From positions 62,001-126,000 of the forward strand of contig NW_025954978.1 of NCBI RefSeq assembly GCF_022376445.1: a stretch of DNA of 64,000 nt. The letters run 5' to 3'. The position numbers and the translations under genes are program-made. This document shows, one piece after another, positions 33,825-46,841 of the stretch (the stretch's first letter is position 1; each line of letters begins with the position of its first letter). Source of the DNA: Fomitopsis serialis (Eukaryota; Basidiomycota; Agaricomycetes; Polyporales; Fomitopsidaceae). A model generated the notes under the pieces. It was not told the origin of the DNA. It worked only from the letters and a program-made list of their open reading frames with translations, and ran no database searches.

Positions 33825-33831
33825 CTTTATA
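33825..33831 (-). promoter_or_regulatory. TATA-like element of the HEN1 gene
   Basis: TATAAAG on the minus strand 58 nt before the start codon at 33767. Confidence 0.5.
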
Positions 33832-34215
33832 CATTCGGTGGTTGCACGCTTTGACTTCGAATTCGGACCTTAGTTGCACGCGTCGTCCCGTTTGAACAAT
33901 GGGTCAAGTTAGAATAGTGGTCAAATCAAAGAGCCATGCCACAAAACCAAAGGCGGTGGCCAGACCCAGGTCCACCATGTCCACCGGTGGCCGTATGTAG
34001 AACAGCGGCGAGCCAGCGTATTCGACTTGCCAGAAGCCAGGTGGTATTGAATATTGAACGCCCATAGCCACCGCGCAAATGGCGCTTCGCGGACACAAGG
34101 CGCCTATTCTAGACTCTGCCTTATACCGCCACCTCGACCAGAGCGAGGAACAAGTTACCAACATGTCTATCATCCTTGCGACGTCTTCGTCGATGCCGAC
34201 GCTACACACCACTAC
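33832..34215. other. divergent intergenic region
   Basis: About 380 bp between the HEN1 gene and the ZC3HC1-like gene; they point away from each other and share it as upstream DNA. No further feature recognised. Confidence 0.4.
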
Positions 34216-36148
34216 TATGGCATCTGAGAAGAGTATCAAAGTCCGTGGACAGCTCTACGTGCCTTGGTGCCGCGGTTGACGCCTTCTTTCAGCGCAAACT
34301 CGAGGATGCGATTCACACCCTGGACGAGGCGGTCGCCCCCACAGCATCGCAGCTTGAGCAGCAGCCTCCAGCGAAGAAGCAGAGAACGAGCAAGAACCTA
34401 TACGCCACCCTTGCGAAGTACGGGATACGAAAGGAGCCTAAGGCGTGAGTAGTCCTACGTTGCCACCGTCCGCGTTCGAGAGCTGACGCGGAGGCTTCGC
34501 AGTGCACAGCACACGAACGAACTAGAAACCCTTTCGAAAACCGCTCCGCACCTAGCTGCGATCCTCACCCGCAGCGCGACACGCACAAGACAGGCATTGC
34601 CCTGGAAGCTCGGGCACTCGCAAAGGCCCGCCACAGCACCCTCCTCGACAACCGAATACCGCCCGTCCTCAATGCAATCTTTCCTCTCACGCCTCTCCAC
34701 GTTCAAGCTCTCCACTTACTCCAACAAACCTGCTGCAATTGACGCAGTGGCCGCAGCCAAGTGCGGCTGGGTGAATGATGGCAAGGACCGCCTCGTGTGT
34801 GGGATATGCGACGTGTCGTGGGTCGTTGCGGGGCGCGAGGGCATGAGCAGAGATGCTGGTATGTTGGACGAGTGAATGAATGAAGGTAGGTTCAGACTGA
34901 CTGACCCTCCACAGCCAATACTTTGGTCGAGAAGCAGCGTGCGCAGCTGGTGGATATGCACAAGGACGGCTGCCCATGGAAGACGAGACAATGTGACGGT
35001 AGGTCTGGCCGGCGCTAGCAGCTTCCACAGTGCTGATTGTTGGTACAGACTCCATATACAGAATATCATTGCAAGCACCTGCCGCTATGGCTAGGGAAAT
35101 CAAGTCGCGTGCAGCCGCGCTGAACTGTGTCATGCAAGACGTCGAAATCAAGCACCCAATGGTGCGTAGCGCTTTCCATTTCACGAGCGACTCTCCTAAA
35201 TGGAGTCGCAGACTTCCACCCAAATACAATCACTGCTGTCGACAATCTCAATCGTTCGTGTCCGGACATTTGCCATTCCGGACTCGGACTCAGACGAGCC
35301 CGTGTCCACTGAGAATGGCGATGCTTCCGAAGAACCACAGCCCACGGAAGCAGCTATCATCACGGCGCTGTTTGGCTGGTCGGTCCTGCCACCAGCCCCA
35401 CCCCCGGAGCGGCCACGCACGCAGTCATTGTCTCGCGCAAGCTCTGTGGCACCGTCGACGCCTGCGCGAACACCAACTCGCGCTGCGTCCGTGATGTCTC
35501 TGCGAGAAAGCACGCCTACGCCAGGGACACCGAGCCGAGCTCGCCCGATGCTGGGTCAATCAAGTAGCCGGGCCTCGACACCAGCACCTGTATTCGCAAA
35601 GCCGGACACCACCCTCCTGCATTGTGCACTCTGTCAGCGCCGAGTGGGACTGTGGGCGTTCATGTCCCCACCACAGACGAACGGCGACGCTCCGAGGTCT
35701 CAGCAACGCCGACAACTCGACGTGCTCCGCGAGCATAGGTCATACTGCCCGTACGTCGTGCGCTCGACTGGCGTACCATCCATGCCTGCGCCTTCATCCG
35801 AGGGCGCAACGGCCTCGTCTGCGACCACGCAGCCAAGCAGCCAGAACACGGTCGAGGGCTGGCGCGCGGTACTTACTGTGGTGATGAGGCATGGGATGGC
35901 ACGCAAGCAGCGGGTTGGACACGGGCGGAACGGGAGCGGGAGATCGGCGAATGATCCGTCCGCTTCGCAAGGGCAGGGTGATCTACCCCAGGAGGGTGAG
36001 GCGGAGGTGGGCTCTGTGGAGGCGATGGTTGCTGACGTGAAGAGTCGTGGGGTATGTTTCTACGGCTCGTACATCGTGTTTCGCGCTGATCATCCTGCTT
36101 TCCCAGGGAAGGGATCTTCTTAAATACGTGAAAGGGTTATTGGGATAA
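34216..36148 (+). CDS. ZC3HC1/NIPA-like C3HC zinc-finger protein (nuclear basket, Pml39-like)
   Basis: Seven exons (34216-34239, 34293-34444, 34503-34858, 34915-34998, 35049-35161, 35212-36051, 36107-36148) give 536 aa. The first zinc module runs from CGWVNDGKDRLVCGICD across two introns to MHKDGCPWKTRQC. A second is LLHCALCQRRVGLWAF ... LREHRSYCPYV, about 230 residues later. This pair of C3HC/BIR-like modules separated by a Ser/Pro-rich linker is the NuBaID layout of ZC3HC1 and yeast Pml39, which bind the nucleoporin TPR/Mlp1 at the nuclear basket. The N-terminus includes PPAKKQR, a likely nuclear localisation signal. The last exon (GRDLLKYVKGLLG) replaces a read-through ending and is typical of fungal members. 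Role by homology: nuclear pore basket and mRNA quality control. Confidence 0.82.
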
Positions 36149-36460
36149 GCTGGATTGCGGATCTTTGGTGTACACTATTGCTGTTTTTCTCTCGTTGGTG
36201 CTGTGAAGGACACTCGTTGCTCTGCTGGTTGCTGTCTCTCGACGTCTTGTAATAACAATTGTGGAATCATCGCGCCCGCTGTGTCTGTTGCAAGTACGAC
36301 TGATGTCTGGAGAAGAGAGACGCCTGTGGTTTCACACTGGCGGCGGCTTTGCGCGGCACGCGTCCCCGCCTGCACCGCATCTGTTCCTACCACCTCCATG
36401 TTCGTTACGTCTGCTTGATTGGTCTTGCTTTCCAGATACCTGCCGCCATCGCTCTTCACG
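36149..36460. other. intergenic, no feature recognised
   Basis: About 310 bp between two plus-strand genes; the BSD2 promoter is expected here. Confidence 0.35.
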
Positions 36461-37881
36461 ATGCCTGCTGGCTACGCACCGCTCCCCAATCCCCGTTCTG
36501 AGCCGGATGCAGACCGGGAGCTGGAGGATGCGTTCGACGACCACGAAGACGACGAGCACTCGCCCAACGAAACGACCCACCTGACGCACCGGTACCCTGT
36601 TAATTCACATCCTCTCTCCGTAGAGTCGACCCTTCCCCCAGCAGGAACACCCCAACCACCGCGTGGGGCGTACGACTTTGAGCGTGAGTACGAGTATGAC
36701 TTCCCGCCACCGGGTTCCCCGCCATCACCATCTGCCTTCGCCCTCCCGAACGAAATCGGCAACTCGAACGGCCAGCTGCCTGCGACGCCCCAGCTTCCGG
36801 AGCCGCCAAAGCCGTCGTTCTTCCGGCGAGTGGTGGGCGTGCTGCTTCCACAGCACTATGCGAGGGTGCCGACAGAGGCGAGCGCTGCGTCTGCGCCGAG
36901 GGGCGGTGGGGTCGAGAACGACGGCGTCTTTGCAAACGTGATGGCGAAGCCTGCGCGGCCGGTCACAGTGACAAACGAGAATGGAGAGGTTATCATGGTC
37001 CCGGAGGAGTCGCAGAACGATCTACCACCGGTGAGCATGGGTTCCACATCCAGAATGACCTATACCAACCTTCGCCCCTATAGTCATACCAGGAGGCCCA
37101 GGCAGACGCTGTGCCGCCGTACTGGGAGACGACGGTCATGGCGCCGGCAATCATGTCCATCGGCGGGGACATGATCGTGGACGACCTGCCCACGGGCTCC
37201 TTGATCTTCTTCGTCTCGACCGCATTCGTCTCCTACTTCTTCCAGTTCGTCGGCTTCGTGCTCACGTACCTCCTGCACACCACGCACGCTGCCAAGTACG
37301 GCTCGCGCGCGGGGCTTGGGCTCACGATGATCCAGTATGGGTTCTCGTCGCGCATGCGCGCTGCCCAGGACGAAGGCGAGGGCGGGGTGGGCCAGGATCT
37401 CATCTTGTGGAATGCGACGACGGGTTTGCCGGAGGTCATACACAAGACGGGGCCTGGGCAGGCGATGTTGCCCAATGGTACGGTGATCGACATCTCTGCG
37501 GCCGAATGGAGCATGGGCTCGCGAGACTGGATGTCCTTCCTGTTGATCATAATGGGTGCGTATTCTTCCTGTCCGCGACATTTACGAGAACGATGTTCAC
37601 AATGTTCTGCAGGTTGGTTCCTGCTCATCGCATCCATCATCGGCTTCTACCGCGTAAAGCGGTGGGAGAAGTCAATCCGGAGGGCGGCCGACCCTCCCAC
37701 GACGCGCACCAACACGACGGAGCAGGTGCAGCAGGACGCGGAGACGCGCCTCAACATCGAGCGCGTCTTCGGCATTTACGACTACAGCGAGCACGCCGAG
37801 GCGCCCACGCCGACCACGGCGCAGCTCAGCGAGGCGGAGTCGCGGCTGCAGCGAGATCTGCGGGAGGCAGGTTTGCTTTAA
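36461..37881 (+). CDS. BSD2: BSD2-like metal homeostasis protein (NDFIP family)
   Basis: Membrane adaptor that brings metal transporters and misfolded membrane proteins to Rsp5/NEDD4-type ubiquitin ligases in the Golgi/endosome pathway. Exons 36461-37030, 37084-37555, 37613-37881 give 436 aa. After a long Pro/acidic N-terminus come PPYWETTV (a PPxY-like ligase-binding motif) and three hydrophobic segments: GSLIFFVSTAFVSYFFQFVG, the stretch around GSRAGLGLTMIQYG, and WMSFLLIIMG/WFLLIASIIGFY, the last split by intron 2. This is the layout of yeast Bsd2 and animal NDFIP1/2. The protein is longer than yeast Bsd2 because of the N-terminal disordered part. The C-terminus is charged and cytosolic in type. 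Confidence 0.88.
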
Positions 37882-38342
37882 ATGTGTATTAGGTTCGGAT
37901 GACTTGTTCGAGTGTGCAGACGTTCTGGACGATTGTACTACTTATTTATTTAAGTAGGGCCTTGTGCTAATGCGATCGCAGTGGTCACTATATCTACTGC
38001 CGGGAGAACTAATGTAGACCTTGCGCATCACAATTACAGCGGCAAGATTTTCTCTGGTGAGTTCACTTGGGACTCCGTTTCCTGCGTGTATCACGCCTAC
38101 AGATCAGTGCTCAGCGCTCAGCATCCAAATCGACGTGGCAATACAAGCTCCAGCAGCAGTGACCGCAACCGACGCGAAGCTGCATCCACCGTTCAAGTCG
38201 ATCATAGTGTCGCTGACAGAGGCGGTATTTGGGCGGTATCACAATCAAACCATGGGGCACGCTTCGGGCGGGCTACTTCGTTGTTGGCAGACACTGACAA
38301 TTTGGAATACGGCTAGTAATATTTATTTCTGAACGGCCTCGC
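37882..38342. other. convergent intergenic region
   Basis: About 460 bp between the BSD2 3' end and the DUF427 relic. Nothing recognised. Confidence 0.35.
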
Positions 38343-38426
38343 TCAGCGTTGTGCAGACCTCTTCTGCCAAACGTCGAGGTACATGTCAGCATTCGTATCG
38401 TAGAATGGGACCAGCCCTTTGGCGAT
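38343..38426 (-). pseudogene. relic of the C-terminal end of a DUF427 gene
   Basis: A 27-codon minus-strand stretch reads IAKGLVPFYDTNADMYLDVW then a short tail and stop. It lines up with IKGYVSFYDTKVDLYLDGAL, the end of the DUF427 gene next to it. The rest of the copy is missing, so it is a leftover of a tandem duplication. Confidence 0.65.
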
Positions 38427-38538
38427 CAGACCGTGGTGACTGGCAGGGGCATCTCGACATTCGCAGTTCGCAAGACACCGTGGAGTATATGATAACAGAA
38501 ACATCGAGCTTCATTTGTCACGCTTCTGCCTGTCTGCT

Positions 38539-39079
38539 TTACGGCCTCGCCTGCAAAGCACCGTCGAGGTATAGATCTACTTTCGTGTCGTAGAACGAGA
38601 CGTATCCTTTGATCCCGGCAGCGTCACTGGTGGAGGGTTCGCCGTACCACCACACGATGTTGTCGAATTTATCCCCGCTCGGGAGTTGCACGGTGTAGTA
38701 ATTCGCATTGCCCTGGGACGCAGGAGTGAGCTCAGATGCGGAACGAGGGGCATGACGAATGGAACGAACCTTGTACGGACAATGCGTAGTCAATTCGGTG
38801 GACTTCAAGAATTCCATGTGGCAGTCATCTTTAGGGATGTATATGCGAGGGGGGATGCTGCCTTCGAAGAGCAGTCGCGGCTTGGTGGTGTTCGCAACTT
38901 CGACACCGTTCACCTCGACGCGGAGCGGACGAGGAGAATCAACGACGTTGATGCGCTGCGAGACTACTCAGTACCGCTGTGGCGTGGTGCACAAGCTTCT
39001 ATCAAGTAGAATACCGACGGAAGATACGGACCTTATGCGGGTCTTTACCTTGCGCTGCTTCTTTGAACCAGGCGTCCAT
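38539..39079 (-). CDS. short single-domain DUF427 protein
   Basis: Exons 39079-39032, 38955-38770, 38712-38539 give 135 aa. The domain is well kept: VNGVEVANTTKPRLLFEGSI, then YIPKDDCHMEFLK, TTHCPYK, NIVWWYGEP and GYVSFYDTKVDLYLDG. The biochemical role of DUF427 is unknown to me. Compared with the paralog at 60.7 kb, which has two domains, this one starts in what is the linker there (MDAWFKE against MDAWFEE), so it lacks the N-terminal domain. The middle exon is 186 nt in both genes. It may be a truncated duplicate that still makes a protein, or a pseudogene on its way out; the splice sites and frame are intact. Confidence 0.7.
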
Positions 39080-39505
39080 GATGGGTGTGAGGGATCGACG
39101 GCGGCTCGCACTGACGTCTATATAGCAAGACAGGTAAGGTCCCGTGCCAGTGGTTGGTTTGGGAACCGTTGCCTTACAAACGTTGTTGATAAGACGGGCC
39201 CTTCCTGAGATCAAGAAGTGGTAATGCCCGCGCAGCCCGAGGGCTTAGCTTCGTGAACATCAGCAGACATCAAGCAAGCCCTACGTTACGTAGTGTAGAA
39301 TTACATAGAGTGCATTCCATTGCTGTGAACGGACAGATAGCAATCGAGTCGCCGAGGCAAAGCCTTCTGTGGTTTCACGCATGCATAGATGCGTAACAGC
39401 TTCAAACCGCACAACTAGTCCCTCGTTGCGAAAGGTCTGCAGCGAACGGGGATATATACCCCTCGAGGAAGCTCAAAGGAAGCTCCTCGGGTTCCGAGTC
39501 ATCGG
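39080..39505. other. intergenic, no feature recognised
   Basis: About 430 bp. I looked for the missing N-terminal DUF427 domain on the minus strand here and did not find it. Confidence 0.35.
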
Positions 39506-40753
39506 CTAAGCCGCTGCTTCATCTATCGCTCTGATATCCTCGGTGAACAGCTCTGTCAAATCGTTTCAGTCATACAAAGCCATCACACACTGGCGCAGAG
39601 TGATAGTCGCTCCCATAGACGACGCACAAATATCCCCAGCAGAAGGTTGCCCCTGAGACGCTCTTTCTTTGTGCTCGACCTAGAGGAAAGCCACAAGTTC
39701 ATAAGTATACCGCTTTCTGATCATGCCGTCTTACATACGTGACTGCCACGGCATTCTTTAGCTTCGACCACGCCACGAGGACTTGCTCTGGATTTACATC
39801 GAGCCGTTGAGCTATCTGTTTGGCGAAATCGAGTACCCCATAAGAGGACTACGGCACTTTCGTGGGATTTCAGAAAGACAGGAAGTGCGCAACATACAGG
39901 CAGAGACAATACCTTCGACGGTTATACCTTCCTTCTGGCAGAACTCGACGATTGGTGCTTGGAGATGCATAACTTGCGGGTGGATCATGATCTAGTCCCA
40001 GCAGCAAGGGCGATCAAGGATGAGGTCAGCCGACGGCGGCATACTCTCGTTTGGTAGACAAACCTGATTGGCAGCAGGCCTAAGTCTCGTAGATTCTAAC
40101 AATGTCTTCAGGTGATTAACCCATTGAGATTGCTGACGCCGATGCTCCTGAGTGCAGCAGAGCATCAGGAAGATATCTGAGAATCAGAAGTATGCACTCA
40201 CTTCGCCAACGCAGACAATTTTCATTGCTTCCATCTTCTTCCAAATCGTCGGTATGTCCGGCTTCGCATGCTTCGTGGATCAAGTAGAGGTCCACATGGT
40301 CTACACCAAGCTACCATAGCAGGAATTTCCAGCTGGAACGATCGCGATGGCGTCGCAAATAACCTACCGCTTCGTAGCTGTTCCGTACGGACGTATCGAT
40401 GTCCGCGCCACTGGAGAACTTCGTGGTGATAAAGAGCCGCAGTCCACCTGAGCGGAGAGGAGCCCCGGCCTCCGCTTCAATGGCGTACTTGTGCTTGCGC
40501 AGTATCTGTCAGGTAGGTCGGGGTCGGCCGCACGAAGTCATCTCGGAGCTGGCATAGAGTTCATGAATGTGGGTAAGACCAACCGATACGGCGTTGCTGA
40601 CATTCTCGATTGCTTCCTTTCCATTTCCGCGTCTCCAAGTGCCAGAGGCGACGGTGGGAATGTGGTTCCCTACGTACATAGATCAGAACGGGTTTGGCGC
40701 TCGGGGAAGGAACGTCTACTCACCATCCTTTAAGGCGATCGTGTCCCCGGCAT
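39506..40753 (-). pseudogene. aldo-keto reductase pseudogene
   Basis: Pieces of an NADPH-dependent aldo-keto reductase follow in the right order with intron-like gaps: DTIALKDG/NHIPTVASGTWRRGNG, LFITTKFSSGADIDTSVRNS, LGVDHVDLYLIH, IGVSNLN, HLKTLLESTRLRPAANQ, VEFCQKEGITVE, LDFAKQIAQRLDVNPEQVLV then AWSKLKNAVAV, SSTKKERLRGN, and the end LFTEDIRAIDEAAA. Breaks: one base is lost right after the second codon (ATGCCG then GGGACACG), the catalytic D-x-x-x-Y motif survives only as HIHELYASSE without the Asp, and a frameshift separates GVSNLN from HLKTLL. A functional enzyme cannot be made. Confidence 0.75.
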
Positions 40754-42650
40754 TGTGCTTGTGCGACCAGCAATGGAGGTCGGGGCTACAGACTGCGGTC
40801 AGAGAGGTAGCACGCTGGCGGCGAGGTCTCAGTACTGTATCGGTCGACGTGGTCACCTGCTGCTAGTGACTATGGGCATTAGTATCTTGAAGGAGAGTTG
40901 CTGTCTCGAACTAGATCCAGTTGGCCTGCATCGACAAGCCGAATGGCGGGAAAATAAGAGGAGTCTCTCAGATAGGTATGCTCACGACGCGGTCTCGTGA
41001 CCAAGTCGTCCGACAGGATGCGCGTGGCGCCACCTGCTCTGTACGAAGCCATCCCCGCTGGGATGTCATTTTACATCTGCCACAGCTGTCGTGTCGGCCG
41101 CCCTGCCGGCAGTCACGCTGCCAACGCCTTCATTAATTCATTGTCATGGAATGAGGCAGTAGCGCTTAGCTGAACCTAATGCGTGCGGGAGCATTCACGA
41201 GCACTCTCCGGCGAACCCTGTGTTTACTCGCGGCTGTCGATCCCCACGCAGTCCAACCCTGTTTACGACAAAGGTTCCATGCCGTCTGCGAGCCGCCGGA
41301 AATATTCCCGAGTGATCGGTGTGCCTTCCTGTCAGTCCATTGAATGGTGGTACGAGGGTGAGCTAATCCCACGATTGGCTGTGGCACTCACCGCGTTCAA
41401 CGCTGCGTACTTCAATTTCCTCACGACCTCTCCACGAGGAAGTCGGGGAAGTGCCTCGTTGTCGTCATGTGTTCGGGCACATCGTCAATGTGCAGTCTGC
41501 GACGGACACGAGGTTCTTGTTCTCCCGCTGTCGTTGGCTTCTCGAAGCTGTACGGTTCGGGGAGAGTCCGAGCCTTAAAAGCTTGAATGGTGGCTGTCAT
41601 GGAGGTAAGCCGGCCGTTCTGTGCGTTGACCAGTGCCAATGCTTCCAGTCAACCGTCTGGCAAGCTTAGACATCGGAGGCAGAGATATAGAAGCACAGTC
41701 GTCCGCAGTCCTGGCTTCGTAGCCTGCGCAGGTGAAGGTTAGCCGTCATAGACTCGAGCTATAGCAACGTTCCAAACCTAAGTACGCCACACTGCTGCGA
41801 CGACGCGCTCTGGTCCTTGTAGTCTCCAACAGTGGTCTGATCCTTATGAAATGATCTTTATCGTAGAGATGGGACAACTGCAAGCCACCTGTATGCAACA
41901 ATGAGGCGCAGTTCGAGCTCGTCATCGCCGTCATAGTTGCCATGCCGCAGCGATGGAGACAGTGCTTCCGTGAAATCGTTGACGACCCGGATGTACGGGC
42001 TTCTGGGTCCGGTGTTCATGAGCGTCTGAGCCAGAGCATGCTGGTGCCGGGGGCGCCAAGAGGAGGAGTGGTGATTCCTAATGACCGGCCAATGAACTTG
42101 TCTACGAAGTGACGATCTGGCGTGTCATGGCCGTTCGGGGCTCCAAGCCTCTACGCTGGCAGCACCTGCTTACATCGACTGTCGATTAGCCTAACGAAAT
42201 GATGTTAGAGAACGAGTAGAACAGACCATTGGGTATCACGGCAGCTCCAATTATGTCGTTCAGCAGTATACAGTTTCGGTATATGGTAAGGATTTACCTG
42301 TTTTGTATCAGTTACACCTCCCCGCAGTCGTACAAAAGATGTACGCGCGACGTGCGCGTGCCCAATGCGTGCCTACCTGTTCGCGTCCATGTCGTTACGC
42401 GCGCGTGCTTCACCTCGGTTGAGTATTGAAATATTGAAGCTTAAAGTATGGTCGCAGGGCAGCTGATTCTTTCAGTTCGGCAGCGACGACGACGGTCAGT
42501 GTCATGTCTGCTTCGGGATTGGCCAATAGTAACAATCCCGACGGAACGGACCTAAGTAGCCCACGCAGCGTATCAGGTGTCGTAGCCCGGGTGTCATAGT
42601 CCGGACTTCTCAACTTGCTGCTGCGTATTGTGGCCCAGCTCTCAGATGGA
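40754..42650. other. gene-poor stretch upstream of CYP51
   Basis: About 1.9 kb. Minus-strand frames at 41421-41639 and 41166-41387 are short and resemble nothing I know. No terminal repeats or RNA genes seen. Together with 39.5-40.8 kb it reads as decayed accessory sequence. Confidence 0.35.
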
Positions 42651-42937
42651 CCACCTGTGCTGCGCGTATGATATTTTTTCTGCCGACGTCATGGTGTGTC
42701 CGCTGTGTTTGGAGTGGTGCGAGAATGGGAAAATTGTGGTTGGCCAGCGTGGGTTGTTGGGTATGTCGCTGCATGGAAATTTGATTCTGTGATGGGAGAT
42801 GCAGGCCAGGGCCATCTCGGGGCACCCGAAACGGTCTACACCACGGTCTCCATCGGGTCCACGGGCGCCCATGCGCCAGTCCCGGTCGCCTGCCCGAAAT
42901 GGCAATTGACCATCGTTCGATACTTATTCGAGAACGA

Positions 42938-42944
42938 TATAAAT
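42938..42944 (+). promoter_or_regulatory. TATA box of CYP51
   Basis: TATAAAT about 130 nt before the start codon at 43072, followed by a pyrimidine-rich leader (CTCGTCGACGTCTTCTCCTC), which is typical of well-expressed fungal genes. Confidence 0.6.
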
Positions 42945-43071
42945 TATTAGCCCGCCGTCTGTTTCCCAGCTCGTCGACGTCTTCTCCTCTCCCCACGAAC
43001 ACGACGAGTACGACGACGGCCACGCCAACCGCGACGCGCAAGACCGACGACGTCCGGTTCCACCTCCCAAC

Positions 43072-45064
<1,993 letters not shown>

Positions 45065-46841
45065 AATCATAGACACTGATTTAATCGACATAGCTTAAGG
45101 AAAGTAGTACAGACACTTGTAATCGGTTCAACCTGGGTTCAAACGTTAACGTTTAGCGTTTACCTCTGACTGTTGGCCAAGTGCTGGTTGTGCGTTGGTC
45201 AGCAATGGCCGCGGGTGCGAGGGTGCGGGGTCGAAACCCACCGTCGACGTCACTGCTTTCTGCCCACATGCACGTAACACATGAGGAACGTTGTTGAGGC
45301 GTTCAAGTACTTGATTTACAGCAAACCACCATCACGGACGAGGCGTCTCACCATGGGGTATGTACATGAATCTTCGCCGTAAACGCAAGTGGGAATCAGT
45401 ACATTCGCAATTATTGGGGATGAGTAGACCTACTCTTTGGCGCTGACTACGAAGGGCGAACGACAACTGTGCTGCAGCCATCCATATGCGCGCACGCTGA
45501 AGCGCGTAAGTAACTATGTAGAACTGGCGAAAATGCGTATGACCTGCTTCTCACCAACCATATCGAGGAGTGAGAGTACTAGCCACCTTGGACGACCAAG
45601 AAGCCAGGCCTCAGGGCTTACACATTCGTCCCATGCCGGCCCTGCGTATCTCGGCGCCGCTGAGAACCGTGTTATCGCGCTTGGACCACTCCGCAAGACT
45701 GCAAGAGCCAACTTTGATGTCATGGCCCAGATTTCTTCTCAGGTTGTATAATGCATTGCGACTGCCCCAGACCGATGTCATCATAGCGCGCGACTCAGGA
45801 ATCAAGTCATTGCCAAAAACTTACTTTTGCGAGCTATGCCGCTCCATGGCGACCGTGAGGCTATACCGCAAACTTGCAGTCACGGTGTTGCTGTGTTCTC
45901 CGACAAGTCACTTCCATTGTCGGATACCGGGATAGGGAAGCAAGTGCCGCGGATATACGTGTACTTCTCCATCCATGACGACGTCCTTTTAGGTTGTCGC
46001 CCGATGATTAGACAAGACCGACTTAAGTCCACGATGAGCACCTCGAAGACTCCGGGAGCTCTAGCAGGGACCACATAGCCTCGATGACTTTGCGACGTGA
46101 CGAAGCCGCATAGGTGCCGCCTCCAATGAGGTAGCGTTGAGAGTCGATCGCAAATGTACCATTGAATGGCAACGAGGCATCTGTCTTCGCCGCCTTCGCG
46201 GAGAAACGACGATGAACACAGCGATGATCCGTCTACATAGCAATTAGCCAATCGTCGCATTAGCCCGACCTCGTACCACTGCACTTATTCTTGTCCGCAC
46301 CAATGGCAAAGAGTGACCTTCGACATGGCATTGCCTCTGGTTGTCTTGTGACGACACGGCTCTATGTAAACAGGACCCGCTGCAATGTATCGGTGGCCGC
46401 GAGGAGAGAGTTTGCTGGAGAACCTTCTTTCAAATTTATCAGCCTTGGACCATAGTAGGGACGTCAATGATAACGAAGTCGTCGGAAGACAAGGAGTTGA
46501 AACGGTGTTGGGCCGGTGAGACTGAATGACTATCAGACTTAAGCCGAAGAAACATACCTACTAGGAGATCGGCGTTCACGCGCACATTGAATACCGGAAG
46601 TTAGTCCAGTCAGTCCACTACGGTTCTTGCGGGGATCTACTCAGCAGAGTCAATAACGTCTGCGGCGCATCCGCTGCCATAAGGGCGCCGCAGCAACCAA
46701 TCCGAACGGGTGTATTGCATGGTCATCCTCCTTGTACCGTTCCGTGGAGCACGCACACGCACATCGGATATCCAGAGTAGGGATGCGTCATTACGACACA
46801 TAGCATATCTAGAACAGCACAGAACACGTACTACAGTGAAT
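45065..46841. other. gene-free stretch of about 1.8 kb
   Basis: Only short frames on both strands. A minus-strand frame at 45880-46284 (about 134 codons) is the longest and has no recognisable features. A small AACGTTAACGTTTAGCGTTT motif lies around 45146. No transposon ends found. Confidence 0.35.

Noticed and set aside
45065..46841. Possible gene on the minus strand at 45880-46530
   Set aside because: Several short frames can be strung together, but none shows a family motif or a coherent series of splice phases.
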